Assembly (NCBI GenBank): GCA_913776825.1 | Contig: CAJYPV010000022.1 | Span: forward strand, 1 to 64,000 | Reading direction: 5' to 3' | DNA: 64,000 nt | Source of the DNA: Burkholderiaceae bacterium | GTDB lineage: Bacteria; Pseudomonadota; Gammaproteobacteria; Burkholderiales; Burkholderiaceae_C | In this document: piece by piece, positions 6,938 through 16,356 of the stretch | Position numbering within the stretch: position 1 is the first letter of the stretch | Layout of the letters: every line of letters begins with the position of its first letter | Made by a program: the position numbers and the translations under genes | Notes under the pieces: model-generated | What the model saw: the letters and a program-made list of their open reading frames with translations, nothing else | Told to the model about the DNA's origin: nothing | The model's database searches: none

Positions 6938-9388
6938 ATGCCCAAGAAGCCCAGCCCGAGTGCCGACAACCCGTCCGCCGGCCGCTCCGCCAGCCCCGCC
7001 TCGCCGAAGGCTTCCGGCCCCAAGGCTGCCGCCCGGAATACCGACAGCGCCTCGTCTCGCATGCCCTCAGGCAGCGAAGGCGATCTCGCCCTGCAACAGG
7101 CGGTCGAGACCGAAGCCATGGTCGCCGCCATGCCCTTCAACGCCAACAAGGCCGGTGAGCATGGCTTTGAGAACGGCGTGAATCCGCAGCCCGGTGAAAC
7201 GGTCGATCCCGCCTCGCGACTGCCCACCGGCAGCACGCTGTCCGAGTCGCAGACCAACGACAAGGTCGGCACCCAGGCGCCGGAAGGCGTGAATGCGACG
7301 ATCGCGCCGCTGGATCGCGTCCGTGTCGATTCCTCGGGCCAGCGCCTGACGACCAACCAGGGCGTGCCGATCGCCGACAACCAGAACTCGCTCAAGGCCG
7401 GCCCGCGTGGCCCGGTGCTGCTGGAGGATTTCATCCTCCGCGAGAAGATCACCCACTTCGACCATGAGCGCATCCCCGAGCGCATCGTGCATGCCCGCGG
7501 ATCGGCGGCCCATGGCTACTTCGAAAGCTATGAGGCGCTCACCGACCTGACCCGCGCCGCGCCGTTCCAGGAAGCCGGCAAGCGCACGCCGGTGTTCGTG
7601 CGCTTCTCCACCGTCGCCGGCGAGCGCGGCAGCAAGGACACCGCGCGCGATGTGCGCGGATTTGCCGTCAAGTTCTACAGCGACGAAGGCAATTGGGATC
7701 TGGTCGGTAACAACATCCCGGTGTTCTTCATCCAGGATGCGATGAAGTTCCCGGACCTGGTCCACGCGGTGAAGCCGGAGCCGCATCATGCGATGCCGCA
7801 GGCCGCCAGCGCCCACGACACCTTCTGGGACTTCGTCTCGCTGATGCCGGAATCGACCCACATGCTGATGTGGGCCATGTCCGACCGCGCGATTCCGCGT
7901 TCCTACGCCACCATGCAGGGCTTTGGCGTGCACACCTACCGTCTGGTCAATGCGGCCGGCGATTCGGTGTTCGTGAAGTTCCACTGGACGCCCAAGGCCG
8001 GCACCCATTCGCTGGTCTGGGACGAGGCGGTCAAAATCTCCGGCGCCGATCCGGACTTCCACCGCCGCGACCTGTGGGAGCGCATCGAGTCCGGCGCCTA
8101 TCCGGAATATGAGCTGGGCCTGCAGATCTTCACCGAAGAGCAGGCCAATGAGTTCAGCTTCGACATCCTGGATGCGACCAAGCTGGTGCCGGAAGAACTG
8201 GTGCCGGTGCGCCCGGTCGGCCGCATGGTGCTGAATCGCAACCCGGACAACTTCTTTGCCGAAACCGAGCAGGTCGCCTTCTGCGTGGCCCATGTGATTC
8301 CCGGCATCGACTTCACCAATGATCCGCTGCTGGCCGGCCGCATCCATTCCTATGTGGACACCCAGATCAGCCGACTGGGCGGCCCCAACTTCCACGAGAT
8401 CCCGATCAATGCGCCGGTGGCGCCGGTCCACAACAACCAGCGCGACGGCATGCATCGCCAGGCGGTGCATCGTGGTCGTGTGTCCTATGAGCCGAATTCG
8501 CTGGGTGGCGGCTGTCCGTTCCAGGCCGGTGCGGCGCATGGCTTCACCTCGGTGGCCGCGCGTCAGGATGCCAAGGCCGAACAGGCCAAGGTGCGCGCCA
8601 AGCCCGAGCTCTTCGCCGAGCATTACAACCAGGCCCGCCTGTTCTTCGAAAGCCAGACCACGGCGGAGCAGAACCACATCGTCGCGGCCTTCCGCTTCGA
8701 GCTGAGCAAGGTCACCGTGCCCGCGATCCGCAAGCGCATGGTCGCCTCGCTGCGCAATGCGTCGGAAGAGCTGGCGGCGAAGGTGGCCGACGGCCTCAAC
8801 ATGCCGCTGCCCGATCCGCTGCCGCTGGCCATCGGCCAGGCGCCGGAGCCGGAAGTGCGTCTGTCGCCGTCGCTGTCGCTGATGGCGCGTCCGGGCGATG
8901 GCTCGATCGCCGGCCGCAAGGTGGTGATCCTGGTCGGGGACGGCGTCGCGGGGCAGGAGGTCAGCGATGTCCATGCCGCGCTCTTCGCGCAAGGCGCGGT
9001 GCCGCGCTTCGCCGCGCCGCGCATCGGACCGGTGCAGACCTCCGACGGCGTGCCGGTCGAGGCCGATGTGTCGCTGGAGAACGAGCCCGGCTTCCTGTTC
9101 GATGCGCTGGTGGTGCCGGACGGTGATGCCGCGGTGCAGACCTTGTCGCAGGATGCGCATGTCTTCGAATTCATCCGCGACCAGTTCCGCCATTGCAAGC
9201 CCATCCTGGTGTTGGGCCAGGGCGTGGACCTGCTGCTGGCGGCGGGCCTCGGCCCGGCGCTGGAGCCGGATGAGCGCGCACCCGGCCTGATCGTCGAAGC
9301 CTCGGCCTCGGCCGGCGCGCAGGCGCTGATCCAGGCCTTGGGCTCGCCGCGCTTCTTCGAGCGCGAGACCGATCCGCCGAAGGTCTGA
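6938..9388 (+). CDS. katE: Large-subunit (clade 2, HPII/KatE-type) monofunctional catalase
   Basis: The 816-residue heme catalase converts H2O2 to water and oxygen. The ATG at 6938 follows GAGGA and is preferred over the longer frame from 6860. The N-terminus is an extended low-complexity arm (about 1-120). The catalase core follows: essential His in [12 protein letters not shown] (about 185), [12 protein letters not shown], the distal-site NN in [11 protein letters not shown], and the proximal heme Tyr in RIHSYVDTQ (about 471). The C-terminal 150 residues form the flavodoxin-like/GATase-1-like domain of large catalases ([17 protein letters not shown] onward). Length and domains fit the KatE/HPII class. 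It probably protects in stationary phase. Confidence 0.96.
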   Translation: MPKKPSPSADNPSAGRSASPASPKASGPKAAARNTDSASSRMPSGSEGDLALQQAVETEAMVAAMPFNANKAGEHGFENGVNPQPGETVDPASRLPTGSTLSESQTNDKVGTQAPEGVNATIAPLDRVRVDSSGQRLTTNQGVPIADNQNSLKAGPRGPVLLEDFILREKITHFDHERIPERIVHARGSAAHGYFESYEALTDLTRAAPFQEAGKRTPVFVRFSTVAGERGSKDTARDVRGFAVKFYSDEGNWDLVGNNIPVFFIQDAMKFPDLVHAVKPEPHHAMPQAASAHDTFWDFVSLMPESTHMLMWAMSDRAIPRSYATMQGFGVHTYRLVNAAGDSVFVKFHWTPKAGTHSLVWDEAVKISGADPDFHRRDLWERIESGAYPEYELGLQIFTEEQANEFSFDILDATKLVPEELVPVRPVGRMVLNRNPDNFFAETEQVAFCVAHVIPGIDFTNDPLLAGRIHSYVDTQISRLGGPNFHEIPINAPVAPVHNNQRDGMHRQAVHRGRVSYEPNSLGGGCPFQAGAAHGFTSVAARQDAKAEQAKVRAKPELFAEHYNQARLFFESQTTAEQNHIVAAFRFELSKVTVPAIRKRMVASLRNASEELAAKVADGLNMPLPDPLPLAIGQAPEPEVRLSPSLSLMARPGDGSIAGRKVVILVGDGVAGQEVSDVHAALFAQGAVPRFAAPRIGPVQTSDGVPVEADVSLENEPGFLFDALVVPDGDAAVQTLSQDAHVFEFIRDQFRHCKPILVLGQGVDLLLAAGLGPALEPDERAPGLIVEASASAGAQALIQALGSPRFFERETDPPKV

Positions 9389-9581
9389 CGCCAACGTCGC
9401 TGCGTCGCCGGCCCCGATCGCACGTCGATGCCGGGGCCGGCCCGCAGGGCGCCACTGGAGCGCCGTTTGAACGCCTGACCGCAGGCAGGATGTCGGCGTC
9501 ATGGACGGCTGGCGAAGGGCGCCGCGTCGTGGGGACTCGTTATGCTTCGGTCTTGTCAGCAAGAACGATTCTGGAGTCCCC

Positions 9582-9824
9582 ATGCGCGGCGCCCTTTCCA
9601 TCATTGGCCTGGTGATCGTCTTCGCGATCGTGATGATCAGCGCCAAAAACCAGATGGCGGCGGTCAAGCCGTCGGCGCCGGCGTCGGTGGGCAGCTCGTC
9701 CTCCAATGGCAGCAGCACGGCGAGCCCGTCCGCTGCCAATCCGCGGTCGCCGCAAGCCGTCGGCCAGCAGGTGCAGGAACTGATGCAGCAAGGCGAGCAA
9801 CGCGCCTCCGAGGCCGGCAACTGA
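9582..9824 (+). CDS. Small single-span membrane protein of unknown function
   Basis: The 80-residue product from ATG 9582 has one N-terminal transmembrane helix (about residues 4-20, LSIIGLVIVFAIVMIS). A Ser/Pro/Ala-rich linker and a short Gln/Glu-rich C-terminal helix (AVGQQVQELMQQGEQRASEA) follow. No enzymatic motif is visible. An in-frame upstream start at 9501 exists but gives a charged, unlikely N-terminus. It lies between katE and the 2H phosphoesterase gene and may be monocistronic. Confidence 0.65.
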   Translation: MRGALSIIGLVIVFAIVMISAKNQMAAVKPSAPASVGSSSSNGSSTASPSAANPRSPQAVGQQVQELMQQGEQRASEAGN

Positions 9825-9867
9825 CGCAACGGCCCAGCCCGCCGCGCTGAGCCTTCCGCTGCCAATC

Positions 9868-10503
9868 ATGACGGTCCACGCGCTGTTCTTCTGCCTCCGT
9901 CCGGATGAGGCCACCGCGTCGCGCTTGTCGGCGGTGTCCCGTCAGGTGCTGCTGCGGTTGGGTTTGCGAGAGCGTCCTGATCGCACGGAACGGCTGCATC
10001 TCACGCTGCATCACCTCGGCTGGTTCGACGACAGCCATCCCGATCAACGCGACGCGATGGCGGCGGTGCTGGCCGCTGCCGGCCGTGCAGCGGACTCGAT
10101 CGTCTGGCCATCGATCCCGCTGCACTTTGACGAGTTGCTCAGCTTCACCCGCAAGCCGCGCAATCGGCCGCTGGTGCTGTCCGGCGGCACGGGGTTGGAA
10201 ACGGTGCGGCAGTTTCGTCGGCATCTGGGCGAGCGGCTCGCGGCGGAGGGCCTCCCCATCGATCCGCATTTCACGCCGCATCTGACGCTGACCTACGACG
10301 ATCACGCCGTGTCGCCGGAGCCGCTGGACGTGCCGGGATGGACCGCCACCGACTTCCATTTGGCCGACAGCCTGCAGGGCGAGTCGCGGCATGTGATGAA
10401 GGGATGCTGGCCGCTGGCGGGCAGTGGAGAAGCGACGCGGGCGATCGCCGATGACGCTGCCGCCGCGGCCCGCCACGAGAATCCGCGCGCCCCCGGCGAC
10501 TGA
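9868..10503 (+). CDS. thpR: 2'-5' RNA ligase / 2H phosphoesterase family protein
   Basis: The 211-residue cytoplasmic protein has the two HxTL signatures of 2H phosphoesterases: HLTL at residues 44-47 and HLTL at 138-141, the expected distance apart. N-terminal FFCLRPDE and LVLSGG motifs are as in the LigT/ThpR family. Known members act as RNA 2',3'-cyclic phosphodiesterases and weak 2'-5' ligases. The C-terminal 30 residues are Ala-rich and look dispensable. It converges with the DUF72 gene, whose stop lies 10 bases away on the other strand. Confidence 0.85.
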   Translation: MTVHALFFCLRPDEATASRLSAVSRQVLLRLGLRERPDRTERLHLTLHHLGWFDDSHPDQRDAMAAVLAAAGRAADSIVWPSIPLHFDELLSFTRKPRNRPLVLSGGTGLETVRQFRRHLGERLAAEGLPIDPHFTPHLTLTYDDHAVSPEPLDVPGWTATDFHLADSLQGESRHVMKGCWPLAGSGEATRAIADDAAAAARHENPRAPGD

Positions 10504-10513
10504 CCGCCAGCGA

Positions 10514-11812
10514 CTATCCGCCGGCAGTGGAACCCGACAGCGCCACCACCGCCTCCGCCAGCGCCTTCACGCTGCGCGGCGCCGAGCCTTCCGCGTGATT
10601 GCTGACGGTGACCAGCACCGGATGCCCCGCCTGCGCGGTGGCGTGCATCACCTTGGCCAGCACGGCGCGGGTGTCCGGGTCGGGGTCCATCAGGTCGGCG
10701 TACTCGCCATAGCGCTTCTGCGCGTCCTCATAGCCGAACGGGCCATGGCGACGATGCAGGTTCCAGCGGCAGACCAGCGGCCCCGGCCACATCGCGCGCA
10801 GCAGCGGAAGCTGGTCGTCGATGGGCGGCAGCTTGGGATGCAGACCCAGACAGTACCGAGTGCCATGCGACAGCAGGATCGACACGAAGTCGGGCGTCAG
10901 CCATTCGGGATCGCGCACCTCGACGGCCACCACCGCGTCGGGCGCCTGGGCGCGCAGCGAGGGCAGGGCGCCCAGCAGGGCATGCAGCCGATCCAGTTGC
11001 GCCGGCAGACGATCCAGCATCTGCAAGGGCAATGGACTGAGCTGGAAGACCAGCGCGCCGATCTTGGGCCCCAAGCCCTGGAGCGCGGGTTCGATGAACT
11101 CCTGAATGGCCAGACGCGCATCCAGGAACGCGTCATTCAACTGCCGGCCGCGACCGTCTTCGCTGCGCACCATCGCATCGGTCACCAGGCTGGGCGCCTT
11201 GACGGTGAAGCGGAAGTCGTCCGGCACCTGCTGCGCATAACGCTCGTACTGGCTGGCGGTGAGGCCTTGGTAGAAGCCGCGGTCGATGCTCACCGCGCGC
11301 ATCAGCGGATGCTGCGCATAGACGCTCAAGCCCTGGCGCGCCAGCGACGATTCGCCATGTCGTCCCGCCCAGACCAGCCCCTGCCAGCCTGGATAGCCCC
11401 AGGACGAGGTGCCCAACCGGATCTGCGGGGACAGGGCTTGCGCCAGCGCGAGCGTGTCATCCTCGGGCGGTTGGGCGACGATGCCCGCGCGGCGTCGACG
11501 GGGCGCCGGCCCATTGGCGGTGCCAGCGGCGCGGGGGGAGGCCGACGCATCGACGGCGGCCTCCTCCGCGTCGCTGTCGTGATCCCCGTCGTCATCCCCG
11601 TCGGCCTGCTCAGTCATCTCGGGCAGGCCGAGATCGAGTTCAGCGCTGGCCGGAGCGTCGGGCTCGTCACCAGCGAGGGCCTCATCGCGACGCGCGCGGG
11701 ACGAGCGGGACGACGCCGCGCGCTCCGGCGCAGCGGGCTGCGGCGGCGCGGCGGCGATCAGATCGCCGAACAGGTCATCCTGGGTCGGCGGTGGGGCGTC
11801 ATCCGGTGGCAT
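10514..11812 (-). CDS. DUF72 (YecE-like) protein
   Basis: The 432-residue protein has an Asp/Ala-rich, probably disordered N-terminus (about 1-130), then a TIM-barrel-like DUF72 domain: IRLGTSSWGYPGWQGLVW, HPLMRAVSIDRGFYQ, FTVKAPSLVTDAM, GALVFQLSPLP and AVEVRDPEWL. The biochemical role of the family is not established. The long acidic N-terminus is unusual, since typical members are about 250-300 residues. It is divergent from tadA, with starts about 50 bp apart, so the promoters must be very compact. Confidence 0.85.
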   Translation of the reverse strand: MPPDDAPPPTQDDLFGDLIAAAPPQPAAPERAASSRSSRARRDEALAGDEPDAPASAELDLGLPEMTEQADGDDDGDHDSDAEEAAVDASASPRAAGTANGPAPRRRRAGIVAQPPEDDTLALAQALSPQIRLGTSSWGYPGWQGLVWAGRHGESSLARQGLSVYAQHPLMRAVSIDRGFYQGLTASQYERYAQQVPDDFRFTVKAPSLVTDAMVRSEDGRGRQLNDAFLDARLAIQEFIEPALQGLGPKIGALVFQLSPLPLQMLDRLPAQLDRLHALLGALPSLRAQAPDAVVAVEVRDPEWLTPDFVSILLSHGTRYCLGLHPKLPPIDDQLPLLRAMWPGPLVCRWNLHRRHGPFGYEDAQKRYGEYADLMDPDPDTRAVLAKVMHATAQAGHPVLVTVSNHAEGSAPRSVKALAEAVVALSGSTAGG

Positions 11813-11863
11813 GGGGCGGCAGCATAGCGCTGGCGGCTACACTGCCGCGCGAAGCTGCACACC

Positions 11864-12772
11864 ATGACCGACGTCCCGTCCACCCCCTCTCACCGCACTG
11901 CCAATCACGGGTCGACCGATGGGTCCGACAACGGGTTGGGCGGCGCGGCATCGATCTCGTCGGCGGTATCGCCGTCGCTGTCCGCGCCAGCGGCCGGCGG
12001 CAGCTCGCTGTTGTCGACCTTCGGACCCGCCCAGCCGGGCGACGACTATGCGATGCGGCTGGCGCTCGATCAGGCCCAGAACGCCTGGCTGGTGGGCGAG
12101 GTGCCCGTCGGCGCGGTCATCATGCGCGGCGGGCAGGTCATCGCCACCGGCTACAACCGGCCGATCACCACCCACGATCCCACCGCGCATGCGGAGATCG
12201 TCGCCCTGCGTCATGCGGCCCAGTTGCTCGGCAACTATCGGCTGCCGGAGTGCGAGCTCTTTGTGACGCTCGAACCCTGCGCGATGTGCGCGATGGCGAT
12301 GATGCATGCGCGGCTCAAGCGGGTGGTGTTCGCCGCGCCCGATCCCAAGACCGGCGTGGCCGGCTCGGTGCTGGACCTGTTCGCGCAGAAGCAGCTCAAT
12401 CACCACACCGCGCTGCATGGCGGCGTGCTGGCGGAACCGTCGGCCCGGCTGCTGCGCGAATTCTTCGCCGAGCGCCGTGAAGCTGCCCGCCAGCGGCGCG
12501 GCGAACGTCGTGCGGATCCGCTGGCCGTCTTCGGGACGCGTCCGTCCGAGTCCGCCGCCGGTGCGGCCGTGACGGCGACAGCGGCCGCGCTGCCACCGCT
12601 CAATGATCCGCTGAGCCGTCCGCAGATTGACGCTGCGACCGATCGCGTCCGCGATCCCGCCACCGATCCCGCGCCCCATCCGCTCGCCGACGAGCCCGAC
12701 AACATTCCCGTGGGCGAAGCGCTGTATCTGGCGCATCCCATCGATCCCCCTTCCGACGAGCCGCAGCGATGA
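11864..12772 (+). CDS. tadA: tRNA-specific adenosine deaminase TadA
   Basis: TadA deaminates A34 to inosine in tRNA-Arg(ACG). The 302-residue protein has an N-terminal Ser/Gly-rich stretch (about 1-55) and a cytidine-deaminase-fold domain: HAEI (about 108, zinc ligand and catalytic Glu), then PCAMC (about 136, the other zinc ligands) and ARLKRVVFAA. The C-terminal 100 residues after the core are an Ala/Asp-rich extension not seen in typical TadA (about 150-170 residues). It overlaps ldcA by four bases (ATGA), so the two are coupled. Confidence 0.92.
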   Translation: MTDVPSTPSHRTANHGSTDGSDNGLGGAASISSAVSPSLSAPAAGGSSLLSTFGPAQPGDDYAMRLALDQAQNAWLVGEVPVGAVIMRGGQVIATGYNRPITTHDPTAHAEIVALRHAAQLLGNYRLPECELFVTLEPCAMCAMAMMHARLKRVVFAAPDPKTGVAGSVLDLFAQKQLNHHTALHGGVLAEPSARLLREFFAERREAARQRRGERRADPLAVFGTRPSESAAGAAVTATAAALPPLNDPLSRPQIDAATDRVRDPATDPAPHPLADEPDNIPVGEALYLAHPIDPPSDEPQR

Positions 12773-13761
12773 GTGACCTGACCCTCTACACCCCCTCCGG
12801 CGTGCTCGCCCAGTCCCAGCCGCTGAAGCGCGCCGCCAAGCGCCTGACGGCGCTGGGCTTCGACGTCACGCTGGACGAGAGCGCGCTGGCGCGCCATCAG
12901 CGCTTCGCCGGCGACGACGAGACCCGCCTGGCCGCGCTGCATCGCATCGCGGCGGCAGCGCCGTCGGTGGCGCTGGCCACGCGCGGTGGCTATGGCCTGA
13001 CGCGTTTGCTGGATCGCATCGACTGGGCCTTGCTCGGCGAGAGCGTGGCGCAGGGCACCCGCTGGGTTGGCTTGAGCGATCTGACCGCGCTGCAGCTCGG
13101 CCTGCTGGCCCATACCCGCCAGATCAGCTGGGCCGGTCCCTTGGCCTGCGATGACTTCGGTCGCAGCGACGCCGAGGGCGGCGTCGACGAGATCACCCGC
13201 GACTGCTTCCTGGAAGCGATGGATGGCTCGCTGGAAGCCGTCGGCTTCCGCACCGAGGCCGGTTTCGACGGCCTGGAAGCGCGCGGCACCTTGTGGGGCG
13301 GCAATCTCGCCGTGCTGTGCTCGCTGCTGGGCACGCCACACTTCCCGCGCATCAAGGGCGGCATCCTGTTCCTGGAAGACGTGAACGAGCATCCCTATCG
13401 GGTCGAACGCATGCTGCTGCAACTCTGGCAGGCCGGCGTGCTGGACGCGCAGAAGGCGGTGATCCTCGGCCAGTTCACCGGCTGGAAGAAGTCGCCGCTG
13501 GACCGCGGCTACAACTTCAAGAGCTGCGTGCAGGCGCTGCGCGAGCGGACGAAGGTGCCGCTGCTCACCGGCCTGCCGTTCGGCCATGTGCCGACCAAGG
13601 TCTGCCTGCCGGTCGGCGCGAAGACCGAGCTGCTGGTCGAGGGCCGCGACGTGTTCGTGGCCTGGGGCCATGTCGGACCTGGTCATGACCATGGCCACGA
13701 CCACGGTCACGATCACCACCACGACCACGACGGCCACGACGACCACGATCATTCGCACTGA
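12769..13761 (+). CDS. ldcA: LD-carboxypeptidase (peptidase S66) with His/Asp-rich C-terminal tail
   Basis: It releases the terminal D-Ala from murein tetrapeptides during cytoplasmic peptidoglycan recycling. The 330-residue protein has the S66 signature nucleophile in GLSDLTAL (about Ser-103), ATRGGYGLTRLLD, GTLWGGNLAVL, the Glu in LFLEDVNEHPYRVERM and the His in LTGLPFGHVP. Residues from about 301 on form a Gly/His/Asp tail, (HDHG)n-like with about 12 His, absent from typical LdcA and able to bind Zn/Ni/Cu. It is co-transcribed with tadA. Confidence 0.9.
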   Translation: MSDLTLYTPSGVLAQSQPLKRAAKRLTALGFDVTLDESALARHQRFAGDDETRLAALHRIAAAAPSVALATRGGYGLTRLLDRIDWALLGESVAQGTRWVGLSDLTALQLGLLAHTRQISWAGPLACDDFGRSDAEGGVDEITRDCFLEAMDGSLEAVGFRTEAGFDGLEARGTLWGGNLAVLCSLLGTPHFPRIKGGILFLEDVNEHPYRVERMLLQLWQAGVLDAQKAVILGQFTGWKKSPLDRGYNFKSCVQALRERTKVPLLTGLPFGHVPTKVCLPVGAKTELLVEGRDVFVAWGHVGPGHDHGHDHGHDHHHDHDGHDDHDHSH

Positions 13762-13993
13762 TCCGCTTGGGCGATCCTTGCTGTGGCGTGACCGGCGTTC
13801 TCAGCGTTGCCCGCGCGGCTCGCGCTGCGCGGGAGTTTCCATCGGCAGGACCGGACGAGTCCTTCGGACCGTGCGTCCGGCCTGAACTCCGAAGGGGCCA
13901 TCGCCCGATCTTCGGATCGCCCGGTGGTCCGCCGTCCGTCTGCGCGAGTGCGATCGTCGAGCCCGACCCCCTCCCGCCCGCGAGGCGCACCGC

Positions 13994-13999
13994 TATGAT
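13994..13999 (+). promoter_or_regulatory. Candidate -10 element (TATGAT) for the operon leader
   Basis: TATGAT sits in the only AT-rich patch of the leader and would start transcription near 14006. No good -35 is seen 17 bp upstream, so an activator or an extended -10 would be needed. Confidence 0.35.
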
Positions 14000-14055
14000 G
14001 CGTGCCCAGCATTGGCGGGCCCGTGAGGGGCCTGTGATGGCAACAATCTGGCAAT

Positions 14056-14085
14056 GCCGCATCCGCTCGATGCGGCTTTGTTTTT
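14056..14085 (+). terminator. Hairpin with T-run directly ahead of the ribosome binding site (attenuator-like)
   Basis: GCCGCATC and GATGCGGC form an 8-bp stem with a five-base loop, followed by TTTGTTTTT. The GGAAGG ribosome binding site begins at 14086. An intrinsic terminator placed here would end a leader RNA of about 80 nt or attenuate the operon. Confidence 0.5.
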
Positions 14086-14097
14086 GGAAGGATGACG

Positions 14098-16356
14098 ATG
14101 TCGTCGGGGCAGTGGATGGCGGGAATCGGCTGGCGCAAGGCGCTGGTCTGGCTGGGCAGCGCATGTGCCGCGGGACTGCTGGCCGCATGCAACAACAGTC
14201 CCTATCCGGCCGGCGCGGCCAAGGACAACACGCTGTATCTGTCCTTTGATGAGCGCTCGCCGCGTTATCTGGATCCGACGGCGTCCTACACCGCGCCCGA
14301 GAGCGTCTACACCTATCAGATCTTCGAGCCGCTCTACGGTTACCACTACCTGAAGCGGCCCTACGAGCTGATCCCGCGCGCCGCCGCCGAGGTCGTCAAG
14401 CCGTATTACCTCGATGCCAAGGGCCAGCGTCTGCCGCAGGACGCGCCCGCCGACACCATCGCCCAGAGCGTCTATGAGGTGCCGATCCGCGCCGGCGTGA
14501 CCTATGCGCCGAGCCCGGCCTTCGCCAAGGATGCGCAGGGCCATTACCTCTATCACGGGCTCACCGAGAAACAGCTCGGCGACAAGCGCTCGCCCTGGCA
14601 GTTCGACCACACCGGCACCCGCGAGCTGGTGGCCGACGACTTCGTCTATGCGCTCAAGCGCCACGCGACGCCGCGCATCGAAGCGCCGGTGTTCGGGCTG
14701 TTCTCGGAGCATGTGGTCGGGCTGAAGGAATACGGCCAGCTGATCCGCGAGGAAAACGCCAAGCTGCTCAAGGGCCTGCCCGAGAGCAGCGCCGACAAGC
14801 CCTTCCTGGACTTCCGCCGCTGGCCTCTGGCGGGCGCGGAAGCGGTCAATCCGCATCTGCTGCGCATCCGCATCAAGGGCAAGTATCCGCAGTGGTCCTA
14901 CTGGATGGCGACGACCTTCCTCTCGCCCGTGCCCTGGGAAGTGGATCGCTTCTATGCGCAGCCGGGCATGGTGCAGCGCGGGCTGTCCTGGAACCAGTGG
15001 CCGGTGGGAACCGGGCCGTACATGATGACGGAGTACCTGCAGGATCGCCGCCATGTGATGTCGCGCAATCCGAATTACCGGGTCGACCTCTATCCCTGCG
15101 AGGGCTCCGAGCATGACCGCGAGGCCGGCCTGCTGGCCGACTGCGGCAAGCGCATGCCCTTCGTGGACCGCATCGTCGCCACGCTGATCAAGGAGCGGGT
15201 GCCGCGCAAGGAGCTGTTCAAGCAAGGCTATCTGGACCTGCCGGACATGGAACGCGCCGATTGGGGCGTCGAGTTCCTGGCCGATGCGAGCGATTCCGAC
15301 GAAGTCACCCAGTTCTTCCAGCAGCGCGGCTTCAAGTTCCCCCGCGACACCGATCCCAACAGCTGGTACCTCGGCTTCAACTGGCTGGACCCGGTGGTGG
15401 GCCGCGGCGACACGCCGGCCCAGCAGCAGCGCAATCGCAAGCTGCGCCAGGCGCTGTCGATCGCGGTCGACTGGGAGGAAGGTTATGGCCGGATCTTCAA
15501 GAACCGTGGCGGCGTGGCGGCCTATGGGCCGGTGCCTCCTGGCGTGTTCGGCTCGCGCGAGGCGGAGCCCGGTCATTTCAATCCGGTCACCCATCGGCTG
15601 GTGAATGGTCAGGTGCAGCGGCGATCAATCGAGGAAGCGCGGCAACTGATGGCCGAGGCCGGTTATCCGGATGGGCGCGATGCACGCACCGGCCAGCCGC
15701 TGGTGCTGAACTACGACTTCATGCGGGTGGTGACGCCCGAGGTGAAGGCCGAGAACGACTGGATGATCAAGCAGTTCGCCAAGATCGGCGTGCAGCTGGA
15801 TGTGCGGGCGACCGACTACAACCAGTTCCAGGAGAAGGTCCACCAGGGCAAGCATCAGATCTTCTGGTGGGGCTGGTTCGCCGACTATCCGGATGCGGAG
15901 AACTTCCTGTTCCTGCTCTACGGGCCCAACAGCAAATCGCTGCATGAGGGCGAGAACTCGGCCAACTACCAGAACGACGAGTACGACCGTCTGTTCAAGC
16001 AGATGCAGACCCTGGACGACGGTCCGGAGAAGCAGAAGGTGATGGACCGGATGATCGAGGTCGTCCAGCAGGATGCGCCCTGGGCCTGGGGCTACTGGCC
16101 CTACACCGCGCAGGCCGCGCAGCACTGGGTCTACAACGCCAAGCCCAGCATCATCATCCGTGACGCGGCCCGCTACTACCGCGTCGATGCGGCGGAGCGC
16201 GCGAAGAAGCAGTCGGAATGGAATCACCCGGTGTGGTGGCCGCTGATCATTCTGGTGATCGGCATCGCCGTCATCCTCTGGCTGACCCGCCGCAGCTTCC
16301 AGGCCCGCGAGACGGCCACCGCCCGCGTGACGTCGCCCGCGCAAGGAACTCCCTGA
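14098..16356 (+). CDS. Peptide ABC transporter solute-binding lipoprotein (YejA/DppA-type)
   Basis: The 752-residue SBP_bac_5-family protein captures oligopeptides in the periplasm. GGAAGG at 14086-14091 fits ATG 14098 better than ATG 14092. A signal peptide ends in the lipobox LLAAC (Cys about 31), so the mature protein is a lipoprotein. SBP_bac_5 features include ERSPRYLDPTASYT, VADDFVYALKRHATP, GTGPYMM and FWWGWFADYPDAENFLFLLYG. Unusually, the C-terminus has a transmembrane helix (WWPLIILVIGIAVILWL, about 722-738) plus a basic tail, so the protein seems anchored at both ends. It is longer than usual for the family (500-620). The stop overlaps the next gene by one base. Confidence 0.9.
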   Translation: MSSGQWMAGIGWRKALVWLGSACAAGLLAACNNSPYPAGAAKDNTLYLSFDERSPRYLDPTASYTAPESVYTYQIFEPLYGYHYLKRPYELIPRAAAEVVKPYYLDAKGQRLPQDAPADTIAQSVYEVPIRAGVTYAPSPAFAKDAQGHYLYHGLTEKQLGDKRSPWQFDHTGTRELVADDFVYALKRHATPRIEAPVFGLFSEHVVGLKEYGQLIREENAKLLKGLPESSADKPFLDFRRWPLAGAEAVNPHLLRIRIKGKYPQWSYWMATTFLSPVPWEVDRFYAQPGMVQRGLSWNQWPVGTGPYMMTEYLQDRRHVMSRNPNYRVDLYPCEGSEHDREAGLLADCGKRMPFVDRIVATLIKERVPRKELFKQGYLDLPDMERADWGVEFLADASDSDEVTQFFQQRGFKFPRDTDPNSWYLGFNWLDPVVGRGDTPAQQQRNRKLRQALSIAVDWEEGYGRIFKNRGGVAAYGPVPPGVFGSREAEPGHFNPVTHRLVNGQVQRRSIEEARQLMAEAGYPDGRDARTGQPLVLNYDFMRVVTPEVKAENDWMIKQFAKIGVQLDVRATDYNQFQEKVHQGKHQIFWWGWFADYPDAENFLFLLYGPNSKSLHEGENSANYQNDEYDRLFKQMQTLDDGPEKQKVMDRMIEVVQQDAPWAWGYWPYTAQAAQHWVYNAKPSIIIRDAARYYRVDAAERAKKQSEWNHPVWWPLIILVIGIAVILWLTRRSFQARETATARVTSPAQGTP

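Larger units (their letters stand above)
13762..14097 (+). other. Non-coding leader region of the peptide-transporter operon
   Basis: This 336-bp stretch has no convincing gene. It contains a TATGAT -10-like hexamer (13994-13999) and, about 55 bases further on, a terminator-like hairpin just before the start of the solute-binding protein. Confidence 0.5.

Noticed and set aside
7067..9865. A 932-codon open frame antisense to the catalase
   Set aside because: Rich in Arg/His/Gln with no recognisable domain; it mirrors the codon bias of katE and overlaps other real genes. Typical shadow frame of high-GC DNA.
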